NCBI GenBank assembly: GCA_046153985.1
Contig: JBJXFD010000381.1
Location: forward strand, 1-5,160
DNA: 5,160 bases
Origin: JABWAJ01 sp046153985
Lineage (GTDB): Bacteria; Bacteroidota; Bacteroidia; Chitinophagales; Saprospiraceae
Direction of reading: 5' to 3'
Made by a program: the position numbers and the translations under genes. The notes beneath the pieces are model-generated. The model had not been told where the DNA came from and searched no databases. It saw nothing but the letters and a program-made list of their open reading frames with translations. How positions within the stretch are numbered: position 1 is the stretch's first letter; the number at the start of each line of letters is the position of its first letter. Below, piece by piece: positions 1 to 5,160 of this stretch.

Positions 1-122
1 GGAACGGTTGTGCTATCGTAACGAAACTTCCTGCTGCAGAATATGGCCGCAAAGATCAACCAAAAGTAGAAAATCACTTTGCAAAAGTGCAACTTTTGCA
101 AGCATTTATCGCAATGTACTGA
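1..122 (+). CDS. possible C-terminal tail of a gene entering from the left edge
   Basis: Codons in the third plus-strand frame are open from position 3 to a TGA at 120-122 and give about 39 residues ending in LLQAFIAMY. The composition is protein-like and mixed hydrophilic, but no family is recognised and there is no internal start that would make a complete gene. Against a gene, a 10-bp-stem inverted repeat (79-101) sits inside this reading, which is more typical of intergenic DNA here. The first frame could instead supply a six-codon tail ending at the TAA at 19-21. Positions 123-210 show no supported gene on either strand. Confidence 0.22.
   Translation, partial: NGCAIVTKLPAAEYGRKDQPKVENHFAKVQLLQAFIAMY
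79..101. repeat. short inverted repeat, 10-bp stem with 3-base loop
   Basis: TTGCAAAAGT at 79-88 is the exact reverse complement of ACTTTTGCAA at 92-101, with GCA as the loop. No T-tract follows on either strand, so it is not a canonical terminator. It may be a copy of a dispersed hairpin family or a binding site; which one cannot be told from one copy. Confidence 0.6.
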
Positions 123-211
123 TAATCCTTTGTTTGGGATGCCGTACAAAGCTGATTTTAGAAACGCATAAGCTAGGTGTGTTTATTGCCAGCCCTGCCT
201 GTTTGTATCCT

Positions 212-228
212 AAAAACTTGAGGCAAGT
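212..228 (-). terminator. weak terminator-like hairpin downstream of asd
   Basis: Read on the minus strand, ACTTG-CCT-CAAGT forms a 5-bp stem with a 3-base loop and runs directly into TTTTT (plus-strand AAAAA at 212-216). It is oriented to end transcription coming from asd, about 300 bases past the asd stop. The stem is short, so this is weak evidence alone. It lies immediately beyond the split 12-bp stem at 226-237/477-488, and the two could once have been one compact terminator region. Confidence 0.3.
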
Positions 229-272
229 GAGGGCGTCACTCCAAATGTAATGTCGTCAACTTAGCGCGTGAT

Positions 273-287
273 AACCACGAAGTGGTT
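273..287. repeat. hairpin 1 inside the MITE-like element
   Basis: AACCAC (273-278) pairs with GTGGTT (282-287) across the loop GAA. The sequence right after it, TTGAA, recurs after the hairpin at 341-356, which suggests the two are related copies. Confidence 0.6.
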
Positions 288-298
288 GAAGGTGAATA

Positions 299-320
299 GC
301 CCCCGATGCAATCGGGGGGC
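299..320. repeat. hairpin 2 inside the MITE-like element, very GC-rich
   Basis: CCCCCGAT (300-307) pairs perfectly with ATCGGGGG (311-318) across the loop GCA; G299 and C320 can extend it if G319 bulges. This is the strongest local stem in the element. Just beyond it, TTAAAAGGG (321-329) is the exact reverse complement of CCCTTTTAA (426-434), so a long-range stem can also form. Confidence 0.65.
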
Positions 321-339
321 TTAAAAGGGGGGCGTGTAG

Positions 340-398
340 CAACCCCGAATGGGGTTGAATATCAATACGCATCCCTACATTCAACCCCTTTAGGGTTG
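340..398. repeat. paired hairpins able to refold into one long stem
   Basis: Locally, AACCCC (341-346) pairs with GGGGTT (351-356), and CAACCC (382-387) pairs with GGGTTG (393-398). Alternatively, GGGGTTGAAT (351-360) pairs perfectly with ATTCAACCCC (379-388), and CAACCC (340-345) with GGGTTG (393-398), giving one extended hairpin with an internal loop. The two folds are mutually exclusive. As DNA this is a cruciform-prone segment at the centre of the element. Confidence 0.6.
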
Positions 399-530
399 TT
401 TCACCGTTTCCCTATTCAAATTCGACCCTTTTAAGGGGCGTTCAAGTCGCTAATTTGACGACATTACACTCCAAGGGACACCCTCACTAACCATAACTTA
501 GTGTCAGTCCATTTAGTCGGTGTCTGTTCT

Positions 531-1559
531 TTATAGACTGAAAGCTGCTTCTGAGCTTGAAACAACCACCCCATGTTCCACCAAATACTCTGCAATCTGA
601 ACCGCATTCGTGGCTGCACCTTTGCGCAGGTTGTCTGCAACAACCCAAAGATTCAGGCCGTTATCGAGCGATTCATCGCGGCGCAGGCGCCCAACAAACA
701 CCTCATCCCGGTCTTTGGCCAGCAAAGGCATGGGATAACTGAACGTTTCCGGATCGTCGGCTAAGATCACACCGGGCGATTCGCTCAGGAGTTTCCGGAC
801 GTCGGCCAATTCGTATGGCTGATTAAATTCGAGGTTGACCGCTTCGGAATGCCCGCCCAACACCGGCACCCGCACCGTGGTGGAGGTGATGCGCAGGCTT
901 TGGTCGCCCAATATCTTTTTCGTCTCGTTGACGAGTTTCATCTCCTCTTTGGTGTACCCGTTTTCCAAAAACGTATCGCACTGCGGGATACAATTTTCGA
1001 AAATCTGGTAGTGATAAGCCATTTCTTCCGGCTTGGGCTCAAAACCTTTGCTCTCTAATTGGTATTGTTTCACCGCTTTCATACCGGTGCCGGTCACAGA
1101 CTGGTAGGTGGAAACGACAATGCGTTTGATCCCGTACCTGCGGTGCAAAGGCGCCAGCGCAACCACCAACTGAATGGTGGAACAGTTCGGATTGGCAATG
1201 ATTTTGTCTGCTGCCGTCAATTCGTGGGCATTGATCTCTGGTACCACCAATTTTTTGGTCGGATCCATCCGCCACGCCGAAGAATTGTCAATGACGGTTG
1301 TGCCCACTGCTGCAAACTTCGGCGCCCACTCCAGAGACGTGCCGCCGCCAGCCGAAAAAATAGCAATATCCGGACGGGCTGCAATGGCTTCTTCCATCCC
1401 GATGATGGTTTGCGGCATGCCACGAAACATCACGGTTTTGCCAACCGAATTGGGCGAAGCAACTGCCAGAAATTCGCTCACAGGAAAATTGCGCTCCTCC
1501 AGCACTTTACACATCACCGTGCCTACAAGCCCTGTAACGCCAACAACTGCAACTTTCAT
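531..1559 (-). CDS. asd: aspartate-semialdehyde dehydrogenase
   Basis: This cytoplasmic enzyme catalyses the NADP-dependent reductive dephosphorylation of L-aspartyl-4-phosphate to L-aspartate-4-semialdehyde. That is the branch-point step to lysine/diaminopimelate, methionine and threonine. The 342 residues match the usual family length. Visible motifs are the N-terminal Rossmann loop GVTGLVG (7-13), the SAGGGTS phosphate-binding stretch (69-75), the nucleophile Cys126 in NPNCST (123-128), Gln153 in TYQSVTGTG, and Arg230 with His237 in RVPVLGGHS. The Cys/Gln/Arg/His set therefore appears intact. The only in-frame start near the Rossmann fold is the ATG at 1559, followed by MKVAVVG. No Shine-Dalgarno sequence precedes it; the leader is A-rich, as is common in Bacteroidota. 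It is transcribed divergently from the gene at 1651, has no operon partner in view, and the MITE-like element lies 63 bases past its stop. The assignment is secure. Confidence 0.97.
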   Translation of the reverse strand: MKVAVVGVTGLVGTVMCKVLEERNFPVSEFLAVASPNSVGKTVMFRGMPQTIIGMEEAIAARPDIAIFSAGGGTSLEWAPKFAAVGTTVIDNSSAWRMDPTKKLVVPEINAHELTAADKIIANPNCSTIQLVVALAPLHRRYGIKRIVVSTYQSVTGTGMKAVKQYQLESKGFEPKPEEMAYHYQIFENCIPQCDTFLENGYTKEEMKLVNETKKILGDQSLRITSTTVRVPVLGGHSEAVNLEFNQPYELADVRKLLSESPGVILADDPETFSYPMPLLAKDRDEVFVGRLRRDESLDNGLNLWVVADNLRKGAATNAVQIAEYLVEHGVVVSSSEAAFSL

Positions 1560-1609
1560 AAGATTGCCGTTTTTTCTTTTTTGTTAAGAATAAAAATTAA
1601 TCAGGGCTG

Positions 1610-1617
1610 CAAAGATA
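1610..1617 (-). promoter_or_regulatory. candidate -7 box for asd
   Basis: On the minus strand this reads TATCTTTG, a full match to the Bacteroidota -7 consensus TAnnTTTG. It would place the transcript start roughly 45 bases upstream of the asd ATG. No clear TTTG -33 element is found about 20 bases further upstream, so support is partial. The opposite-strand gene at 1651 has only a poor candidate (TACTTTAT at 1627-1634), so its promoter is not called. Confidence 0.4.
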
Positions 1618-1650
1618 GGGCTACTATACTTTATTGCTATTTTTATCCGT

Positions 1651-4266
1651 ATGAAACCTATAATTTTTTTCCTCGCACTGCTCTTGACGAGCGTCAACCT
1701 GAATGCCCAACTGTCTGATGATTTTTCGGACGGCGATTTTACCAACAATCCCGCGTGGTTTGGCAACCCGGATAAGTTTGCGGTCAACAACGGCGAACTG
1801 CAACTCAACGACCTGAGTCCGTTGAGCAACAATGCTTCCTGGCTTTACCTTTCGGCGCCGACTTCGCTGGAAGACAGCACGACCTGGGAGTTTTATGTCC
1901 GCATGGAATTTGCAGCGTCTACCAGCAATTACGGGCGCATCTACCTCGCCTCGTCCAGCCCGGATTTTAACGCGGCGCTGAACGGCTACTACCTGCGGAT
2001 TGGCGGCGCTTCGGGCAGCGTTGACGCAATCCAGTTGTTTCGCCAGGATGGGAATGCCTCCGTCGAGGTATTGAGTGGGATAGCAGGCGGAGTGGGCGCC
2101 GATCCGGTGGTCGCCAGGGTGCGCGTCACCCGTTCAACTTCGGGCCAATGGGCCTTGTGGACGGATTACAATGGCACGAATAACCTTCAAACGGAAGCCA
2201 CCGCGGTTGATGCTACGTACGATTTAGCACAATACTTCGGTGTCGTGTGTTACTATACAACCACCCGCGCTCAAAGCTTTTTTTTCGACGACATTCGCAT
2301 CACTCCGCTTTATTCGGATGACGAGCCGCCCCTGATTACGGCAGTGCAAACGCCTGCGCCCAACCGCATCATCGCTTCTTTCAACGAACCTTTAGACGCA
2401 GCTTCGGCATCAGATCCGGCCAACTTTCAGGTTTCAGGCATCGGAACGCCCTTGTCTGCGACTCCCGTTGTTGGCGATCCGGCCTCGGTGGAATTTTTAC
2501 TGCCAGCGCCGATGACCAATTTGCAAAACTATACCCTGACGGTCAATCTGATCGAAGACCAAAACGGCAACGTTGGCGGCGAACAAACCTTTTCTTTCAC
2601 CTTTTATAATATACAACCGCCTGCTCCCGGCGATGTGATCATTTCGGAAATCATGGCCGATCCTTCCCCAGAGGTAGGGCTGCCAAACGCAGAATACATT
2701 GAATTGTATAACCGCAGCAATAAGATTATCCGATTGAACCAGCTTTCTTTCGGCGTTGGAACTGCTGCTCAGTTATTGCCTGATTTTTTACTGCTCCCTG
2801 GCGCGTATGTGGTGGTCTGTGACGAAGATTTTGTTCCGGACTTTACCCCTTTTGGCACAGTCGTCAGCGTATCCACCTTTCCCTCGCTGACCAATGGCGG
2901 CGCGAGACTGGCACTTTCGGACCAATCGGGGACGCTCATTTTTGAAGTGAGTTATTCGGTAGACTGGTACGCCGATTTTGATAAATCAAACGGGGGCTGG
3001 TCGCTGGAGCTGATCAATTTAGAAAGGACTGACCTTTACGACTGTCCCGGCAACTGGCGCGCATCGGAGAACAGTGACGGCGGCACGCCAGCGCAGCAGA
3101 ATTCGCTTTTTGGCGCTGCTTTGGAGCAGGTACCACCGATGCCAATTCGGGCATTTGCGGAAAGCGCCACCGAAATTACCCTTGTTTTTAACGAACCACT
3201 CAATTTTCAAACGGCTGAAAATATTGGGAATTATGGCCTCGATAACGGGTTGACGATTACCAGCGCCGCTTTGCAAACGCCGGGACGAACGGAGGTTTTG
3301 CTGACCCTGTCCGGAAGTTTACAACCCGGCATCGTATACACGGTTACTGCCCGAAGCGGCCAGGAAGATTGCCTTGGAAATGCGACGGCCACGGATGCAT
3401 CGGTTAAGGTGGGATTGGCGCAAGCCGTCTCTCCGGGCGATGTTGTGGTCAACGAAATCCTTTTTAATCCATCCACCGGCGGCTCCGATTTTGTGGAATT
3501 GTACAATCGGTCGGATAAAATTTTTGATGTTTCCGGCTGGATCATTGCCAATACGCAGGATGCAACGGACGGCGAAAAACCGATCGTCTCCGATTTTTTG
3601 TTGTTCCCTGGCGAATACGTAGTGTTGTCACCAGCTCCGGCAGTTGTCGCTTCGCAATATACCGTTGAAAATCCCGGCGCATTGCTCGAAAATGACCTGC
3701 CGACGCTGGAAGACAGCCAGGGGAACGTGAGCATTCTCGTAGATGATGTTGTGATTGATGCTTTCGATTACGACGACGACTTGCACAACGGCCTTCTGAG
3801 TGATAAAAACGGGGTGTCTTTGGAAAGAATCAACCCCGATTTGCCAACCCAGGATCGCGGAAACTGGCATTCCGCCGCTGCAACAGCGGGTTATGGAACC
3901 CCCACCGCGCGCAATTCACAATATACGGACCAACCACCTGCACCCGGTTCGGATTTTGTCGCCTTAGCCAACACCACCTTTTCTCCCGACGGCGACGGCA
4001 ACGAGGACGTCCTGACTTTTACCTACGCCGTAGATAAAGCGGGTTACGCGATGAACGTCCGGGTTTTTGACGCTGCGGGCCGCGAGGTTCGGAATTTGGT
4101 CTCCAACCTGCTGCTGGCCTCCGAAGGTGTACTGAAATGGGACGGCGCCACCAACGATGGCAGCCGCGCCCGCGTCGGCATCTACGTGTTGTGGGTGGAG
4201 TTGGTGCATCCCGAAGGAGACATAGAGCGGATCAAGTTGCCGTGCGTGTTGGCGGGGATGTTTTAG
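1651..4266 (+). CDS. secreted lamin-tail-domain protein with Ig-like and FlgD-like domains
   Basis: This 871-residue protein is predicted to be exported. A Sec signal peptide covers residues 1-19 or 20 (K2, a hydrophobic core IIFFLALLLTS, likely cleavage near NAQ), which fixes the ATG at 1651 despite the lack of a Shine-Dalgarno site. Residues about 21-222 look like a concanavalin/LamG-type beta-sandwich (DDFSDGDF start, FFFDDIRI end). Then come two similar modules. Each has an SbsA-type Ig-like domain (about 226-322 and 495-590, both with FNEPL) and a lamin tail domain (about 326-485 and 595-753, with PGDV..NEI/SEI, ELYNRS and a closing GNW...GTP...NS). Residues about 768-871 carry FSPDGDGNEDV (777-787), VRVFDAAGREV and WDGATNDGSRARVGIYVLWVE. 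This resembles FlgD Ig-like/CHU_C domains, some of which are T9SS type B sorting signals. No catalytic motif is seen, so an adhesive or structural surface role is inferred. Transport by T9SS is likely but not proven by sequence. Confidence 0.93.
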   Translation: MKPIIFFLALLLTSVNLNAQLSDDFSDGDFTNNPAWFGNPDKFAVNNGELQLNDLSPLSNNASWLYLSAPTSLEDSTTWEFYVRMEFAASTSNYGRIYLASSSPDFNAALNGYYLRIGGASGSVDAIQLFRQDGNASVEVLSGIAGGVGADPVVARVRVTRSTSGQWALWTDYNGTNNLQTEATAVDATYDLAQYFGVVCYYTTTRAQSFFFDDIRITPLYSDDEPPLITAVQTPAPNRIIASFNEPLDAASASDPANFQVSGIGTPLSATPVVGDPASVEFLLPAPMTNLQNYTLTVNLIEDQNGNVGGEQTFSFTFYNIQPPAPGDVIISEIMADPSPEVGLPNAEYIELYNRSNKIIRLNQLSFGVGTAAQLLPDFLLLPGAYVVVCDEDFVPDFTPFGTVVSVSTFPSLTNGGARLALSDQSGTLIFEVSYSVDWYADFDKSNGGWSLELINLERTDLYDCPGNWRASENSDGGTPAQQNSLFGAALEQVPPMPIRAFAESATEITLVFNEPLNFQTAENIGNYGLDNGLTITSAALQTPGRTEVLLTLSGSLQPGIVYTVTARSGQEDCLGNATATDASVKVGLAQAVSPGDVVVNEILFNPSTGGSDFVELYNRSDKIFDVSGWIIANTQDATDGEKPIVSDFLLFPGEYVVLSPAPAVVASQYTVENPGALLENDLPTLEDSQGNVSILVDDVVIDAFDYDDDLHNGLLSDKNGVSLERINPDLPTQDRGNWHSAAATAGYGTPTARNSQYTDQPPAPGSDFVALANTTFSPDGDGNEDVLTFTYAVDKAGYAMNVRVFDAAGREVRNLVSNLLLASEGVLKWDGATNDGSRARVGIYVLWVELVHPEGDIERIKLPCVLAGMF

Positions 4267-4309
4267 GGTTACGTGTCGGACACCTCCAAAGGTGTCCGAC
4301 ACGTGAACC
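4267..4309. terminator. perfect 15-bp stem-loop between convergent genes
   Basis: ACGTGTCGGACACCT (4271-4285) and AGGTGTCCGACACGT (4290-4304) are exact reverse complements with the loop CCAA. GGTT (4267-4270) and AACC (4306-4309) extend the stem if G4305 bulges. It begins at the base right after the stop codon of the gene at 1651, a position suited to a transcript 3' end. There is no U-tract on either strand, so it is not a classical intrinsic terminator; it may instead be a REP-like dispersed hairpin that shields mRNA ends. The strand is left open because the stem is symmetrical. Confidence 0.6.
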
Positions 4310-4416
4310 AAACCTAAAACAGCATCAAACTTTTACTAACTTTCTCGTTTTCTGCTGCGGTCCAATAAATTGGGGCAAAACATAATGTGCCCTGCTAAAT
4401 ACAAATGCCATTGTTT

Positions 4417-4485
4417 CGGTGCGCTGCACCTACAAATATCTTGGGTGCGCTGCACCTACAAATATCTTCGGTGCGCTGCACCTAC
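4417..4485. repeat. 26-bp tandem repeat, 2.7 copies, palindromic core
   Basis: Units start at 4417, 4443 and 4469. The first two are 26 bases and differ only at the first base; the third stops after 17 bases. Each unit starts with GGTGCGCTGCACC, a hairpin of GGTGC and GCACC around GCT, followed by TACAAATATCTT as spacer. No gene overlaps. The spaced identical hairpins resemble a small palindromic repeat cluster, but the spacers are identical too, so it is not a CRISPR array. Confidence 0.85.
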
Positions 4486-4527
4486 TTTCCGCCACTCCTT
4501 TTGATTCATTCATCACAGTACCTAAAG

Positions 4528-4622
4528 ATTACACGGAGTTCCACAGAGTTGACACGGAGTTTCGCTGAGTTAGATGTAAAGACTCCGCGAAACTCCTTTA
4601 ACTCCGTGGAACTCTGCGTAAT
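4528..4622. repeat. long imperfect inverted repeat built from decamers
   Basis: The left arm (4528-4570) and right arm (4582-4622) are reverse complements over about 40 bases. The outer 23 bases match at 20 positions, and the inner GGAGTTTCGC matches exactly. The arms are separated by about 11 bases around TAGATGTAAA. Each arm is itself made of roughly 10-base units ending in GAGTT (CACGGAGTT, CACAGAGTT, CGCTGAGTT), so the inverted repeat arose within a decamer repeat family. It would form a long hairpin in either strand. Nothing in it looks coding. Confidence 0.75.
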
Positions 4623-4641
4623 TTTAAACACGCCGAGGTTT

Positions 4642-4734
4642 ATCCGAACCACCCGCCCTCAAATCCTCAAATCCTCTTGATTCGTTTACCAAAACCTCCA
4701 TCCGAACCACCCGCCCTCAAATACTCAAATACTC
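4642..4734. repeat. 35-bp direct repeat, two copies, ending in octamer tracts
   Basis: Copies at 4642-4676 and 4700-4734 match at 33 of 35 positions. They begin with ATCCGAACCACCCGCCCTC and end in CTCAAATC or CTCAAATA octamers. The two differences fall at the same place in each octamer, so octamers within a copy agree with each other. That implies the tracts were homogenised or expanded after the copies duplicated. The 23 bases between copies show nothing recognisable. Confidence 0.8.
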
Positions 4735-4755
4735 AATTCCTCAACTCCTCAAATC
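4716..4755. repeat. octamer microsatellite running into a stop codon
   Basis: Five consecutive octamers start at 4716, 4724, 4732, 4740 and 4748: CTCAAATA twice, then CTCAATTC, CTCAACTC and CTCAAATC. The last unit contains the complement of the TGA stop (4749-4751) of the minus-strand gene, so the tract begins exactly at the end of coding sequence. Confidence 0.75.
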
Positions 4756-5160
4756 TTCACCATCTTCCTCGTCTTCATCCGCCCATCCAATTGCAGGCGG
4801 AAATAATAACTGCCTGCGGGCAGGTCGTGCGCTTCGAAGCGGATCTGGTGTTCGCCTGCGCTGAGGCGTTGGTTGCTCAGCACGCGGATTTCGTTGCCGG
4901 CGGCGTCAAATACGCTCAATTTGCACCATTCGTTGCCACTTTGGAAGCTGATCGTCGTCCATTCCCAGAAAGGATTCGGGTACGCGTTGACTTCAATCGC
5001 ATCGTGATTGGCTTCCGGTTGCGTAGAAGTGGACGAGCAAACCTGCAAAATCGGCAGGTGCTGGAAATCCTGATAGAGCAAAGACCGCACATCCGATTCG
5101 CTCACTTCAAACCAATCCATGAGGATCGAACCGTAGATGTCCCGGAAATCGTGCTGCATG
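4749..5160 (-). CDS. DUF1501-like protein with T9SS sorting domain, C-terminal part
   Basis: The reading frame is open to the right edge, so only the last 137 or so codons are present. The ATG at 5159 is almost certainly internal. The start of the visible part, HDFRDIYGSILMDWF (3-17 from that Met), resembles the C-terminal end of DUF1501 proteins (sulfatase-like fold, function poorly defined), which typically end in a DFRxVYxxLLxDWL segment. After a low-complexity linker (SSTSTQPEANHD, 42-53) comes a type IX secretion type A sorting domain at about 57-136. Its hallmarks are AYPNPF (59-64), LSVFDAAGNEI, LPAGSYYFRLQ (113-123) and a basic end MKTRKMVKI. Such domains direct export across the outer membrane and are then removed. 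It converges with the gene at 1651. The sorting domain is secure; the DUF1501 assignment rests on a short segment. Confidence 0.88.
   Translation of the reverse strand, partial: MQHDFRDIYGSILMDWFEVSESDVRSLLYQDFQHLPILQVCSSTSTQPEANHDAIEVNAYPNPFWEWTTISFQSGNEWCKLSVFDAAGNEIRVLSNQRLSAGEHQIRFEAHDLPAGSYYFRLQLDGRMKTRKMVKI

Larger units (their letters stand above)
245..468. mobile_element. MITE-like non-autonomous element with terminal inverted repeats
   Basis: The left end TGTAATGTCGTCAA (246-259) is the exact reverse complement of 455-468, and the match continues to 266/448 with a single mismatch, giving 20 of 21 paired positions. Flanking direct repeats are visible: CACTCCAA at 237-244 and at 467-474. 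The exact boundary is ambiguous because the right copy overlaps the last two bases of the inverted repeat; a 6-7-base target duplication (CTCCAA) with the inverted repeats kept whole is equally possible. The interior of about 180 bases has no plausible coding sequence and is dominated by hairpins, so it would need a transposase supplied in trans. A GTAA terminus and an 8-base duplication are features of IS66-type elements, but the duplication does not sit exactly at that terminus here, so no family is assigned. Confidence 0.6.
226..488. repeat. host stem-loop split by the insertion
   Basis: AGTGAGGGCGTC at 226-237 and GACACCCTCACT at 477-488 are reverse complements at 11 of 12 positions (C234 faces A480). 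Removing the intervening element and one copy of its flanking direct repeat leaves a 33-base sequence that folds into one stem with an apex reading ACTCCAAGG. An overlapping smaller hairpin, CACTAA (485-490) with TTAGTG (498-503), follows on the asd side. The original stem lay about 43 bases after the asd stop codon and could have served as its terminator or as mRNA 3'-end protection; that role is inferred. Confidence 0.6.

Noticed and set aside
8..250. 80-codon open frame on the plus strand at the left edge
   Set aside because: It is cysteine-rich and low in protein character, has no recognisable family and runs into the left terminal repeat of the MITE-like element. A different frame (3-122) looks more protein-like, though still weak.
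273..440. Riboswitch or structured leader controlling asd
   Set aside because: The hairpins lie downstream of asd, not in its leader, and are explained by the mobile-element architecture with terminal repeats and target duplication.
1059..1718. 219-codon open frame antisense to asd and continuing into the next gene
   Set aside because: Its sequence is the complement of well-conserved asd codons, is rich in His/Arg/Cys/Asn, and overlaps the signal peptide of the secreted protein in another frame. It is a shadow frame.
3231..3734. 167-codon open frame on the minus strand inside the lamin-tail gene
   Set aside because: It lies entirely inside a clear coding region with recognisable domains on the plus strand and shows no family resemblance of its own.
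4362..4373. CCAAT/ATTGG inverted repeat as an operator
   Set aside because: The arms are five bases with a two-base gap, and there is no downstream start codon nearby; this is expected by chance.
4417..4485. CRISPR array
   Set aside because: The repeat core is palindromic and regularly spaced, but the 13-base intervals between cores are identical rather than unique, there are fewer than three full units, and no cas gene is in view.
4405..4680. 91-codon open frame on the plus strand across the repeats
   Set aside because: It is translated from the tandem 26-bp repeat and decamer inverted repeat, so its apparent length is a by-product of the repeats, and it has no domain-like sequence.

Overview
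The window looks like chromosome from a member of the Bacteroidota, most likely a Saprospiria-type lineage (Lewinella/Haliscomenobacter-like; this rank is inference). The reasons are a type IX secretion (T9SS) type A sorting domain at the right edge, a lamin-tail-domain surface protein with a FlgD-like/type B-like C-terminus, start codons without Shine-Dalgarno sequences, a TAnnTTTG-type -7 box, and intergenic DNA rich in hairpins and short tandem repeats.

Layout. Positions 1-225 hold no convincing complete gene; at most there is the tail of a gene entering from the left, plus a 10-bp-stem hairpin. Positions about 245-468 form a compact palindromic element with about 21-bp terminal inverted repeats, internal hairpins and a short flanking direct repeat. 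It resembles a non-autonomous (MITE-like) insertion. The flanking DNA at 226-237 and 477-488 is itself an inverted repeat, so the element appears to have landed in the apex of an older stem-loop downstream of asd. Positions 531-1559 (minus) encode aspartate-semialdehyde dehydrogenase, complete with its catalytic residues. A 91-bp divergent intergenic region separates it from the 871-residue secreted protein at 1651-4266 (plus), which has a signal peptide, an N-terminal beta-sandwich-like region, two Ig-like/lamin-tail modules and a C-terminal FlgD-like domain.

Positions 4267-4748 lie between convergent genes and carry no gene. They are packed with four kinds of repeat: a 15-bp perfect stem-loop, a 26-bp tandem repeat with a palindromic core, a roughly 95-bp imperfect inverted repeat built of decamers, and a 35-bp direct repeat ending in octamer tracts that run into the stop codon of the next gene. 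From 4749 to the right edge (minus) is the C-terminal part of a DUF1501-like protein with a T9SS type A sorting domain.

The three genes do not form a pathway or operon: asd is core amino-acid and cell-wall metabolism, and the other two are exported proteins. The unusual content is the repeat architecture between genes, especially the element nested in a stem-loop. No defence system, CRISPR array, RNA gene or new enzymatic system was recognised.
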